Origin: Phycisphaerae bacterium
Lineage (GTDB): Bacteria; Planctomycetota; Phycisphaerae; UBA1845
Assembly: GCA_029260165.1 (NCBI GenBank)
Contig: JAJDDT010000102.1
Coordinates: forward strand, 1-64,000
Length of the DNA: 64,000 bases
Reading direction: 5' to 3'
This document shows, in pieces, positions 34,156 through 42,924 of the stretch. Every line of letters begins with the position of its first letter. Position 1 is the first letter of the stretch. The translations under genes were made by a program, and so were the position numbers. The notes beneath the pieces were generated by a model. It made no database searches and had not been told where the DNA came from. It worked only from the letters and a program-made list of their open reading frames with translations.

Positions 34156-35421
34156 ATGCAACGTTTCACCTTTTCCGCCGCCATGATCGGACTAACCCTT
34201 ATCGCCACGGGATGTGCCTCGACTTCCGCCCCTGGTTGGCCTCAATTTGGCGGGCCTGACGGAGACTTCAAGGTCGATGCGACCGGCATCGCCGATACAT
34301 GGCCTGACGCGGGTCCAACCATCGTCTGGAAGAAGGAACTCGGCATGGGGTATTCCGGAATCGCCAGTGACGGCCGGCGACTTTTCACGATGAGCCGTCG
34401 CGCGGATGACGACCTCGAGCGGGTTTTCGCCCTCAATCCCAACACGGGCGACGTCGTTTGGGAGTATCCGTACAGCGCTGATCCGATTCAGCTCGGCGAA
34501 AAGGAGAAACAAACCGATCGCTTTGGCCAGGCCCCAAACGCCACGCCCTTGATTGTCGGCAATCGTCTCTACACGATCGGATTCACGGGCAGGATGCACT
34601 GCTTCAACAAGAAGAATGGGAAGGTCCTCTGGTCGCACGACCTGTTCGAGGAATTCGGCACATACACCAGGTTTGGCCACTCAGCCAGCCCGATTCGCTA
34701 CAAAGACACGCTCATCGTGTTGGCGGGCGGCGGTGAGAACAACGGCGTCGTCGCGTTCGATTTGAAGGATGGAAGCATCGTCTGGCAGGCGACGGATTTG
34801 AAGTGCAGCTACTCTTCGCCCATCGTCGTCAACGTCGACGGCCAGGACCACCTGATCGCCTACATGGGCCGCGAAGTCGTTGGCATGTCACCCCAAAATG
34901 GCGACATCCATTGGCGACTGAAGCACGAAAACCGTTTTGGCTCGAGCATTGCGACACCCATCTGGTGCCCCGGCAATCGCCTGCTGATCGCGAACGGTTC
35001 GGTCGAAGCGGGTGGCAAGCTGCTGCAACTGGCCCTCGGCGATGACGGCAGGATCGGGTATGAGGAAATATGGGCGAACAAAAAGGTGCAATCCGGACTA
35101 AGCCAGCACATCCGCATCGGTGACGTCGCCTACGGCTCCGGCGGTGGTGACAAGATGCTTATCGCATTTGATCTTTCAGACGGCGAAATTCTGTGGCGCG
35201 AGCGCGACATGCCGACCATCAAGGGTGTCTACGCCGACGAAAAACTGATCCTGCTCGACAACAACGGGAATCTGATGATCGCCAAACCATCGCGCGAGGG
35301 CGTCGAAGTAACCGCCAAGGCGCAATTGCTCGAAAAACCGTGCTGGACATGCCCGACGGTCACCGGCACGCGGGCGTATATTCGCGACAAGAAAACGATC
35401 ATGGCCATTGATCTCGGTTGA
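34156..35421 (+). CDS. PQQ-like beta-propeller lipoprotein
   Basis: A 421-residue exported lipoprotein: signal MQRFTFSAAMIGLTL, lipobox IATGC (Cys 20), then WPQFGGPDGDFKV, which opens many planctomycete PQQ-propeller proteins. Repeated blades are visible as VFALNPNTGDVVWEY, MHCFNKKNGKVLWSHDL, VVAFDLKDGSIVWQATD, VVGMSPQNGDIHWRL and IAFDLSDGEILWRERD. Such propellers act in protein-protein contacts or as scaffolds; no catalytic residues are evident. The 287 bases upstream (33869-34155) hold no gene and should carry divergent promoters. Confidence 0.85.
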   Translation: MQRFTFSAAMIGLTLIATGCASTSAPGWPQFGGPDGDFKVDATGIADTWPDAGPTIVWKKELGMGYSGIASDGRRLFTMSRRADDDLERVFALNPNTGDVVWEYPYSADPIQLGEKEKQTDRFGQAPNATPLIVGNRLYTIGFTGRMHCFNKKNGKVLWSHDLFEEFGTYTRFGHSASPIRYKDTLIVLAGGGENNGVVAFDLKDGSIVWQATDLKCSYSSPIVVNVDGQDHLIAYMGREVVGMSPQNGDIHWRLKHENRFGSSIATPIWCPGNRLLIANGSVEAGGKLLQLALGDDGRIGYEEIWANKKVQSGLSQHIRIGDVAYGSGGGDKMLIAFDLSDGEILWRERDMPTIKGVYADEKLILLDNNGNLMIAKPSREGVEVTAKAQLLEKPCWTCPTVTGTRAYIRDKKTIMAIDLG

Positions 35422-35599
35422 CGGTCAATTGATCCCCACGCCCAACGCAACAATCGTGGCGACGGTCTCCGTTGGCCGCGATTGCGGGTGTCTGTTTCGC
35501 ATCTATTTTCGAATCGCGGTTTTGACTCCGGAATGGCGATGATGGCGAGGTAACTGACAATACTCATCACAGTTTGCCTGCGTTTCCGACTGGTTTCTC

Positions 35600-35665
35600 G
35601 CAGGTCGGGCACCGCCCGACGATCCAACATTCGCGACGCAAACGTCGGGCAATGCCCGACCTACA
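35600..35665. repeat. RAYT-type REP pair, family C, downstream of the transposase
   Basis: CAGGTCGGGCACCGCCCGAC and the inverted GTCGGGCAATGCCCGACCTA, 22 bases apart. The palindrome GTCGGGC..GCCCGAC is typical of REP sequences. This is the 3' flank of the transposase gene. Confidence 0.85.
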
Positions 35666-35676
35666 CACCCGACACA

Positions 35677-36225
35677 TCACTCGCCAACATTCCCCGGCAG
35701 GTCAACCGCTGACGCACCCGGCCAATTCGGGTCCAGCCAACCGAGTTGAACATGCCGGTGAAAGCTCGACCAAGCCCATTGATGTGGAGAATCCACCAAG
35801 CCGTGTTTCACTGGATTGAGGTGAATATAATCCCGGTGGCGAAGCCAATCGGTTTCGTCACATATCCGATGTTCCCAATAGCGCGCTTGCCAAACACCTC
35901 GTTCGCGATGTTTCATCCGATCCGCAGACACCGGCAGTTCGCTGCCACCTCCCGCGAGAAATTCTCTGGTGAACAGGCGTTTGATATTTCCCCATCGAAA
36001 TGGAAAATCGTCGTCGCCCTCCGGTAGTGTCCAGATGCAATGTAGGTGATCCGGGAGTAGTACACAGGCAAACATCTCGAAGGGATTATTTTGGCGGACC
36101 GTCACAAAGGCTCGCCGTAGCACGCGGCGGGCGCGAGCATCCAAAAAGAGTTTTCGACGACGATATGTGACCACCGTGAAAAAGTAGGACGCACCATCTT
36201 CCCGCCAGCGAATGTAATTTGGCAT
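35677..36225 (-). CDS. REP-associated tyrosine transposase (RAYT)
   Basis: A 182-residue HUH/Y1 transposase of the TnpA-REP type. The HUH-like metal motif is DHLHCIW (about 73-79) and the catalytic Tyr lies in RHRDYIHLNPVKHGLV (about 140-155); WQARYWEHRICDETDW precedes it. ATG 36225 is used, because the frame further upstream (to 36360) is only translated REP sequence. REP pairs lie on both sides, as expected of the system that spreads them. Confidence 0.92.
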   Translation of the reverse strand: MPNYIRWREDGASYFFTVVTYRRRKLFLDARARRVLRRAFVTVRQNNPFEMFACVLLPDHLHCIWTLPEGDDDFPFRWGNIKRLFTREFLAGGGSELPVSADRMKHRERGVWQARYWEHRICDETDWLRHRDYIHLNPVKHGLVDSPHQWAWSSFHRHVQLGWLDPNWPGASAVDLPGNVGE

Positions 36226-36260
36226 AGAGATATTGTATCCCAATGAGTCCTTTAGCCAAC

Positions 36261-36387
36261 CGTAGGTCGGGCACCGCCCGACAACCCACCATCCAACCGG
36301 GTCGATCAATCCGGTCTCCCGTAGGTCGGGCACCGCCCGACGATCCAACATCCGCGACACAAACGTCGGGCAATGCCCGACCTACAC
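36261..36387. repeat. RAYT-type REP cluster, family C, upstream of the transposase
   Basis: Three copies: GTAGGTCGGGCACCGCCCGA at about 36263 and 36321 in one orientation, and GTCGGGCAATGCCCGACCTA at about 36365 inverted. They share sequence with the pair at 35600-35665. Confidence 0.85.
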
Positions 36388-36553
36388 GGCTCGTTTCCAA
36401 GAATAGCACACGCCTCCTTGGCCAGACAGCGGCGATGGTGGTATGATGACGATTCGGATTTTTGCAGAACGCGCATTGTGGAAGGACGGTTCTCCGACGG
36501 ACGCGCGCCGGATTCACTCTCTTCATTGTGCATCACGTTTCGGATGAGGTGCC

Positions 36554-37555
36554 GTGGCCACGACCCCTAGCTACACCACTAGACCAGCATTGCTCAAGTC
36601 CCCATGGCGCTTCTTAACAACGTCCTACGGGATTAACCGCGAGGGCGAAGTGTATGTCCGGCGTTCTATTCTTGGCATCCCATTCGGAGACCGGCCTACC
36701 GTTCCCGTTGAAAAGGTGACGCGCGCCCATGCAAAGGGCACGATCTTTGGCGATGTGGTCTTCGGAGAGGGATCACACGACCCCGTAACCTGGAAGTCCG
36801 TATTCCTCCCTGAATCTAAGCTGCGGAACGCGCGCGCCGCTCTCAAAGCGGTGAGGAACGCACAAGAGCAATGGGAACGCGAAGAGGAACGCTTCAGAAA
36901 CCCTCCAGAGAGCAGCTTTGAGAGCTACATCCTCCTCTACCCCCACATCCCGAAGACAGTCCATCAGATTCTCGCCGCAATTCGACCAAGGGTCTTCGAT
37001 GCGGCATCATTGCATGCACAGGTCCGCGTAGGCGATGTCGTGCGGAAGGGTGACGTGGTTGCGACCTATGGGGATATGTTGCTCACTTCTCCCCATGATG
37101 GGCGAGTTGAGATGCTTGGCGACCTAACGCCCGGCATTCACGAGTGGCCAGGCATCGGGCTGGACTACTCCGACGAGACCACCGGAAAGCAAGGCTCCCC
37201 AGACCGGATACCAATTGGTCAGCTACCCCTTGACGTAACGCATATGCGCACCGAGGTCTACTCATTCGGCCTCCGTCCATTCAAGTCCAAACTCGACAGG
37301 TGTCCAATCGTACGATGGTGCTTCGACCACGGAAGCCCATGGTTAGACCGAAAAAGGAAACGTGGCTGGGCGATGTACTCAGTTATCGACTTGGCCGCCT
37401 TCGCGTGTAAGGGCGGCCCGAACAAACTGAATATACCAAGGCGGTTTCTTGAAGACTCCAGCTTCACGCATCGTGCACGCCAGTATTGGACGCTCATCAA
37501 CAACGCGGAAGCCGCGAGGGAACCGGTCGCCGCCCCGAACGGCGAACGCGATTGA
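36554..37555 (+). CDS. Orphan protein with lipoyl-like and possible PH-like parts
   Basis: A 333-residue protein starting at GTG 36554. I do not recognise a family. Residues about 10-75 (WRFLTTSYGINREGEVYVRR, VPVEKVTRAHAKGTIF) look like a small beta domain of PH type, then a charged helix (ARAALKAVRNAQEQWEREEE, about 92-115). Residues about 155-190 (VRVGDVVRKGDVVATYGDML, TSPHDGRVEML) resemble a biotinyl/lipoyl-like hammerhead without an obvious modified lysine. Codon use is more balanced than in its neighbours. It follows the REP/RAYT cluster, so acquisition by transfer is possible. Confidence 0.55.
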   Translation: MATTPSYTTRPALLKSPWRFLTTSYGINREGEVYVRRSILGIPFGDRPTVPVEKVTRAHAKGTIFGDVVFGEGSHDPVTWKSVFLPESKLRNARAALKAVRNAQEQWEREEERFRNPPESSFESYILLYPHIPKTVHQILAAIRPRVFDAASLHAQVRVGDVVRKGDVVATYGDMLLTSPHDGRVEMLGDLTPGIHEWPGIGLDYSDETTGKQGSPDRIPIGQLPLDVTHMRTEVYSFGLRPFKSKLDRCPIVRWCFDHGSPWLDRKRKRGWAMYSVIDLAAFACKGGPNKLNIPRRFLEDSSFTHRARQYWTLINNAEAAREPVAAPNGERD

Positions 37556-37779
37556 ATAGGCAGCGGTGCTGAACTACGCGCTGTGAAAACCGGGGAGGGA
37601 AACCGGGGACAGTTACATATTTCGTGGCTATCGGCGGCGGATGGAGTAGTGTTTTGGTACGCCTCGTGTTGCTCGAATCGTTGTCGCGGGTCAGCCGAAC
37701 GGACAATTGACACCCGTTCTGCCTATCCTTCTAATGGCGCAAACGCAGAAACGTCAGAAACCCCCAGTGGATTCACAGC

Positions 37780-38982
37780 ATGACCCCGCGTCGAAAAACG
37801 CATCAAATCAACGTCGGCGGCGTCCTTATTGGTGGCGATGCACCGGTGGCCATCCAGTCGATGACCAGCACCTACACCTACGACATCGACAAAACCGTCG
37901 CACAAATCCGAAACCTCGCCGAAGCGGGCTGCGACCTCGTCCGCGTGGCTGTCCCCAAAAAGGAAGACACAGCTGCCCTGCCGTCCATCCTCGAACAATC
38001 GCCCGTTCCCATCATCGCCGACGTTCATTTTCACTTTGAACGCGCCCTGGAAGCCATCGACGCGGGCATCCACAAGATCCGCCTGAACCCCGGCAACATC
38101 AAGGATCGCAAGCAGGTCGATCGCGTGATCGCCGCCTGCCGCGACAAGGGCATTCCCATCCGCGTCGGCGTCAACGAGGGCAGCGTCGTCGAGCGACAGG
38201 ACAAAAACCTCCGCGCCGCACAAAAGCAAACGCTCTCCGAAAATCCCCGCGACCGCCTCGTCCAACTCATGACCCACACACTCGAAGACTATCTCCGCAT
38301 CTTCGACGAGAATGATTTCCACGACGTCTGCCTCTCGCTCAAGAGCATCGACGCCACCATCGTCATCGATGCTTACCGAGCCGCCTCCAAACAATTCGAC
38401 CTCCCGCTGCACCTCGGACTCACCCACGCCGGTCCACCCGAAACCGGTCGCATCCGCTCGGTCGCCTCGCTCGGCACCCTGCTCGCGGAAGGTATCGGCG
38501 ACACCGTCCGCATCTCCTACGCCTCCGACCCCGTCCACGAAGTCGAGGACGCCAAAGAGTTGCTCTGCTGTTTCGGATTGCGAAACCGTGTTGAACCCGA
38601 ACTGATCGCCTGCCCCACCTGTGGCCGAATCGAGATCGACCTCATCAAGCTCGTCGCCGATGTGCGCCTGAAACTCGCTACGATCAAAACCCCGGTCAAG
38701 GTGGCTGTCATGGGTTGCGTCGTGAACGGACCGGGAGAAGCCGAGGGTGCAGACGTCGCCATCTTCGCCGGCAAGGGTCGCGGCATCATCTATGTGCAGG
38801 GTGAACAAACCCGCACGGTCACCGAAGATCAGATGCTGGAAGCGCTGTACGAGGAATGCATCGCCTTCGCCGCACGCGTCGAAAAGGGCGAGGTCCAACT
38901 CTCCAACCATTCCGTCAGCATCGTCCCGCCCGCCCCGTTGCCGCGGTCCGACGGCTCCATCCCGCTGACGGTCATGAAATAG
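37780..38982 (+). CDS. ispG: 4-hydroxy-3-methylbut-2-en-1-yl diphosphate synthase
   Basis: A 400-residue IspG/GcpE that converts MEcPP to HMBPP in the non-mevalonate isoprenoid pathway. The TIM-barrel part has INVGGVLIGGDAPVAIQSMT at the start, IIADVHFHFERALEAI and KIRLNPGNI (about 100). The Fe-S domain has the cysteines of ACPTCGRIEID (about 287) and MGCVVNGPGEAEGADV (about 312). Length is normal for the bacterial form of about 360-400 residues. The adjacent downstream gene belongs to the pilin cluster, on the opposite strand. Confidence 0.96.
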   Translation: MTPRRKTHQINVGGVLIGGDAPVAIQSMTSTYTYDIDKTVAQIRNLAEAGCDLVRVAVPKKEDTAALPSILEQSPVPIIADVHFHFERALEAIDAGIHKIRLNPGNIKDRKQVDRVIAACRDKGIPIRVGVNEGSVVERQDKNLRAAQKQTLSENPRDRLVQLMTHTLEDYLRIFDENDFHDVCLSLKSIDATIVIDAYRAASKQFDLPLHLGLTHAGPPETGRIRSVASLGTLLAEGIGDTVRISYASDPVHEVEDAKELLCCFGLRNRVEPELIACPTCGRIEIDLIKLVADVRLKLATIKTPVKVAVMGCVVNGPGEAEGADVAIFAGKGRGIIYVQGEQTRTVTEDQMLEALYEECIAFAARVEKGEVQLSNHSVSIVPPAPLPRSDGSIPLTVMK

Positions 38983-39001
38983 AGTTCGCTACACCCCGTC
39001 C

Positions 39002-39033
39002 GCCTCCGCATACGAGCCGATGATGCGTCGCCC
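39002..39033. repeat. 32-bp direct repeat of the end of the giant minor pilin gene (copy 1)
   Basis: The sequence at 39002-39033 repeats 39248-39279 exactly, starting GCCTCCGCATACGAGCCGAT. The second copy encodes the GRRIIGSYAEAG end of the gene at 39238, so the first is a stray fragment of that 3' end, 246 bases away. Confidence 0.85.
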
Positions 39034-39069
39034 CGCGTTTTCTACCGCAGCGTCGCCTTCGATTTCTTC

Positions 39070-39097
39070 TGTAGCGTCACCCCTCGTGGATGACGGG
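39070..39097 (+). repeat. REP-like palindrome, family A
   Basis: GTAGCGTCACCCCTCGTGGA then TGACGGG, outside the phage block, between ispG and the pilin cluster. Confidence 0.75.
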
Positions 39098-39156
39098 CTG
39101 GCTATCAGGCGTTCGGTAGGCCCGGACCGCTGGTCGCAGGGAGGACTTTCCATCCG

Positions 39157-39186
39157 CGCAAAAAAAGACCCGCCGAAACGGGCCTC
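39157..39186 (-). terminator. Terminator of the pilus/secretion cluster
   Basis: On the minus strand GGCCCGTTTCGGCGGGTC is followed by TTTTTTT. It lies 52 bases after the last gene of the cluster. Confidence 0.75.
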
Positions 39187-39237
39187 TCATGATTACATCA
39201 CTTTCCAGGCGTCGATGCGCCAGGGACGTCGTCCGCC

Positions 39238-42200
39238 CTACTCACCAGCCTCCGCATACGAGCCGATGATGCGTCGCCCGATGTACCTGGGCAGTTTCTG
39301 CGGATCGAGCACACTGGGCAGCCGATCGACGGTTTCCTGAAACCGAATCGCCCGCTGATCGACAGCCTCCTTCTGACCCGCCCCACGCACGGTCCCATAA
39401 ACCGTAAACACATCCGACCGCACCGTCACCCAGTCACCAAGGGCGACGAGCTTTGCGACGGCCAGGACGTAATCCTCCGCCGACGTTCCATCATTCACGC
39501 CTGAATCGATGTCGAATTGCGGCGCGAATCCCGTTCCACCGACACGACGCACATTTGCCAATTCGCCGACCGACAGGAAGCCTGTAAACTCGGGGGTCGC
39601 ACCCTTTTCCCGCAGGCGGTCACCGGTCATTGCATTGACCCCGCCACTAAAATCGCCGGTACTCCCAAATGATCGAGCTTCGCGGTAGGCAACGATCGAC
39701 TGCGCCAAGGCACCTCGAATCGGTTGCGGATCAACATTCACATTCACGTCCGGCGGGGGATTCGGATGAACGATTCCCCTGATCTTCTGGCGAAACGGTG
39801 CCGGAAGGTCATTCATCGGAACATATGGCAACCCCGCCAACACCGTCCACGGTGCCGAATTGATGTCGATCCTTCCGTGCACCCGCAACCCGTTCATGTC
39901 AATTTTCGGCGTCATATCCATTGGATCCGTTCGAGGATTATCCAACGGCAACGCCGTGAAATAATCGAACACCAACTGACCCCAGGGGATGTTCAAAGCC
40001 GTTGGACCGTTCCCCTCCCGAACAGCCACCGTATCGGGACTGTATGTAAAAATCGGCATCCTGCCGTTATCAATAAATTGAGACATATTCGGCGGCGGTG
40101 TATTTGACTGAGTTGGAATTGTGTCTGCGAGCGTTTCATTAAATGCTGCCGTGGTACTGTTCGCAAATCGACTCAGCAGCAGCATCGTCCCCGTCGTCGG
40201 ATACGCCGTCGCCATGTTTCCGGTATTCGCAAAGTTGATCTCCACAGGGCGAATGTCGGACGAGGAACCCGAAAAGTTTGGCCCGCCCATCGAATGGCCC
40301 GACACCTCATTAGCCATCGGGACAACGAATTTCCAGGGATCACTCGAACGAGGCAGTGATACCATGGCACCCATGCCGATGACTCCAAACTGGTTCGGAC
40401 TCACGCCGGGCGACCTCAAATCGAATCTGTCAACCACGATATCGACGGGTGAACCGGCCTGATCGTTGACAGTACGAAGCAACGCGACGTTGGACGTAGT
40501 GTTGAAACTCCACGCCCCCGGTAACACGGTACCCTGAGTGAAGTTGCCGTTTCGAAAAACGGCGTACTGATTGGGGCCGATGCTGCCGCTGAGCGCCGTC
40601 GGAACCAGCGTGCTGGTCCCTAAGCTGTTTGATGGGCCTCCCTGATCAGCCAGCTTGTATGTACCGAGTTGAATAGCAACGTTGTACGGATTATATAATT
40701 CGACAGCACTTTCAGTAGCCCCGCCGTTGTCTCGGAAATACAACTCCGTAATGAATGGCTGCCGCTCCAGCCCATAGAAAACTCTTGTTGTTTCCGACCC
40801 ATCCATTGACGTCCTCGCCGCCACCGCCGTTGGGACATCGTCGCGATCAGCAAAGTCAATCAGATTCGCAGTGAGTGCCGCGGCCGTTTGGGCCTGTTCA
40901 GGCGTGCTCAGGGAACCAACATTGCTCAACATCAACAGAAAGCCATCCTGTATGGTGCGAACAAACTGGTCACGCGCCAACGGTGAAAAACCCGCCGCAG
41001 TCAGCGCACCGAGCGGATTATCGTCGAATGTCCCTGTGCTCCCCGGAATCGCCGGATCGGCGAAATACGGCATACCCACTGGCCGAAGGATCTTATCAAC
41101 CACTCCCGGCAAGCTCACCTTGATGCGACCATTCGTTGCATTTGCCTCAGCCGAATCACAAACCTCAGGCCAATCGTCAATCGCAAAACTGATGCTGCAA
41201 TCAATTGAAGACAGCCAATCGTCGCCGCCGAGCTGCACCCCCCGCATCAACTGATCGTCATAACTCACTGTCGTCATCAAATGACGAAAGTCGTAGGTCA
41301 TCAGATCAACATCGCCATAGTTCGTCGTATCAAACCTCGGCAACCATTTCGATTGGATGTCGCCCGTCGGCTGATCGGCATCAGACGTATCCGTCAGCCA
41401 CCACTGCGGCGTTGGCGCACCATCACTCCCCAACAGAAACTCATCCGCCACATCGTTGTCTACGAAAGACCTGCCATAGAGAACCTCCGCAATATCACCT
41501 GATATCTGCGTCATGCCTTCATCGAACACGGGGCGACTCTGCAGACTCGTCAGAGGAAGTTCGCGCGGTGGCAGAACAAATCGATTTCGAAGCAATGCCT
41601 CCTCGTTTTCCGGCGAATACGACTCAGACAGATTGATGTTCTGCGGTCGCCTCGCGAGGCCAAACACCGCGTCGAGCAGCGTCGTGTGGGCGTAGTTCAC
41701 GTTCACCATCGCACCATGCGGAATCACACGGACGCTGTAGAACAAATCGTCCTCCGATTGTCCCGCACCAGGATCAGCCACGAACTCCGGATCGCGAAGC
41801 TTCTCAGCCAGATCGCCACGAACCGACGGCGGATATCGCCGAGAGTCCAGCTTGTACTCGTAAGAATCCCAAACACCGTCACCATCCGCGTCGCGGCGAT
41901 ACCAATTACCGCTTGCCGGATCGCCCTCGGAACTCTCATCAAACATCGGCGGAACCGACAGGGCAAGATCGACAAAGAGCGGTGGAGAAGCAATCGCCGT
42001 CCCGCCAATCGCCGACTCCAAATCACTCGTCACAAAAAACTGAGCAGGAACGCCAACCCCAACACCAAACCCATCCGGATCGTAAGGCTCGACGGCCGCC
42101 AACAACGGATGTACACCCGGAATCTCACCATAGGTGTCGTTGCCGATAGCTGACGGCATACCACCACCGGCGGTAGCGTCCTGATTAAACGGCAGACCGT

Positions 42201-42522
42201 CCGTACCCAGCATCGAGTCTTTCAACGCCTGCCGCACCTCACGCGAAATATTGTCCACCACGGCGTCACGCGTCTTCTGACGCTTGGCACCCTCAATCGC
42301 CGCCCCCTCGAACGTCACCGTCGCCAGAAAGGCTGTCCCGATCACGAACAGCATCGACAGCATAGCCACCACCATGATCATCACCGTCGAACGACGATGC
42401 CCACCACACGTCCCGCCCAGCCATCTCGCCAACGCACCATCACGCCCGACACCCGCCAAGCCACGCTCAGCCACACCCGGACGACCAGGCCCGACGATCG
42501 AATTATTCAAGTCCTGATTCAT
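39238..42522 (-). CDS. Giant minor pilin-like protein, PilX/GspK-like
   Basis: A 1094-residue protein with one N-terminal membrane segment (STVMIMVVAMLSMLFVIGTA, about 45-65), no GFTLIE motif, and a long exported body. Near residues 930-940 it has GRIDINSAPWTVLAGLPYVP, a segment characteristic of GspK/ComEA-type hairpin regions. It is more than twice the usual length of GspK (about 330 residues). As the last gene of the cluster it could cap the pseudopilus tip or act as an adhesin. A 402-base gap (42523-42924) with REP and tandem repeats separates it from the other pilins. Confidence 0.7.
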   Translation of the reverse strand: MNQDLNNSIVGPGRPGVAERGLAGVGRDGALARWLGGTCGGHRRSTVMIMVVAMLSMLFVIGTAFLATVTFEGAAIEGAKRQKTRDAVVDNISREVRQALKDSMLGTDGLPFNQDATAGGGMPSAIGNDTYGEIPGVHPLLAAVEPYDPDGFGVGVGVPAQFFVTSDLESAIGGTAIASPPLFVDLALSVPPMFDESSEGDPASGNWYRRDADGDGVWDSYEYKLDSRRYPPSVRGDLAEKLRDPEFVADPGAGQSEDDLFYSVRVIPHGAMVNVNYAHTTLLDAVFGLARRPQNINLSESYSPENEEALLRNRFVLPPRELPLTSLQSRPVFDEGMTQISGDIAEVLYGRSFVDNDVADEFLLGSDGAPTPQWWLTDTSDADQPTGDIQSKWLPRFDTTNYGDVDLMTYDFRHLMTTVSYDDQLMRGVQLGGDDWLSSIDCSISFAIDDWPEVCDSAEANATNGRIKVSLPGVVDKILRPVGMPYFADPAIPGSTGTFDDNPLGALTAAGFSPLARDQFVRTIQDGFLLMLSNVGSLSTPEQAQTAAALTANLIDFADRDDVPTAVAARTSMDGSETTRVFYGLERQPFITELYFRDNGGATESAVELYNPYNVAIQLGTYKLADQGGPSNSLGTSTLVPTALSGSIGPNQYAVFRNGNFTQGTVLPGAWSFNTTSNVALLRTVNDQAGSPVDIVVDRFDLRSPGVSPNQFGVIGMGAMVSLPRSSDPWKFVVPMANEVSGHSMGGPNFSGSSSDIRPVEINFANTGNMATAYPTTGTMLLLSRFANSTTAAFNETLADTIPTQSNTPPPNMSQFIDNGRMPIFTYSPDTVAVREGNGPTALNIPWGQLVFDYFTALPLDNPRTDPMDMTPKIDMNGLRVHGRIDINSAPWTVLAGLPYVPMNDLPAPFRQKIRGIVHPNPPPDVNVNVDPQPIRGALAQSIVAYREARSFGSTGDFSGGVNAMTGDRLREKGATPEFTGFLSVGELANVRRVGGTGFAPQFDIDSGVNDGTSAEDYVLAVAKLVALGDWVTVRSDVFTVYGTVRGAGQKEAVDQRAIRFQETVDRLPSVLDPQKLPRYIGRRIIGSYAEAGE

Positions 42523-42712
42523 GCCTCTATACCGTTTGCGAGCCTGCCAGAGGCTCCGATTCGCTCTTTACCGTGGCTATTGTAGAGATCACCAGATGTC
42601 TTCCAATGAAGATTGGCCCGATAACCGCATTTTCGCACCTGAAAACCGCCCAACACCGACCCGATTCGACCCGACCACGCCCATTTCACCCGGCAACCAA
42701 TGATTCGGGCGG

Positions 42713-42794
42713 GTGGCCCATGGCTTTAGCCGTGGGGGAGTCGAATCTCAAACGAGAAATCGAGTCCCCCACCCCTAAAGAGGTGGGCCACCCA
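42713..42794. repeat. Family B REP pair in the pilin operon
   Basis: GGGTGGCCCATGGCTTTAGC opens the element. It continues with CGTGGGGGAGTCGAATCTC and is answered by GGTGGGCCACCC in inverted orientation. Nearly the inverse complement of 7314-7400. Confidence 0.8.
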
Positions 42795-42800
42795 TAACCG

Positions 42801-42852
42801 CTCACCCCTGTCTGCTCACCCATGTCCACTCACCCATGTCCACTCACCCATA
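42801..42852. repeat. 14-bp tandem repeat, about 3.7 copies
   Basis: The unit CTCACCCATGTCCA occurs at 42815 and 42829, preceded by a variant at 42801 and followed by a partial copy at 42843. It directly follows the family B REP pair, in the gap between the PilW-like and giant minor pilin genes. Confidence 0.85.
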
Positions 42853-42924
42853 CGGAAATGGACCAATCGTGGGCTGACAATGCACCAAACCATCAGTCAC
42901 GGCGCCCGACGCAACCACGCCGAC

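Noticed and set aside
35677-36360. Longer transposase frame starting at 36360
   Set aside because: The first 45 codons translate REP sequence; the conserved protein begins at ATG 36225.
36545-36592. tRNA 5'-half-like sequence on the minus strand (TCTAGTGGTGTAGCTAGG)
   Set aside because: The D-arm-like part is followed by no recognisable T-arm or acceptor complement, and the bases are read by the orphan gene that starts at 36554.
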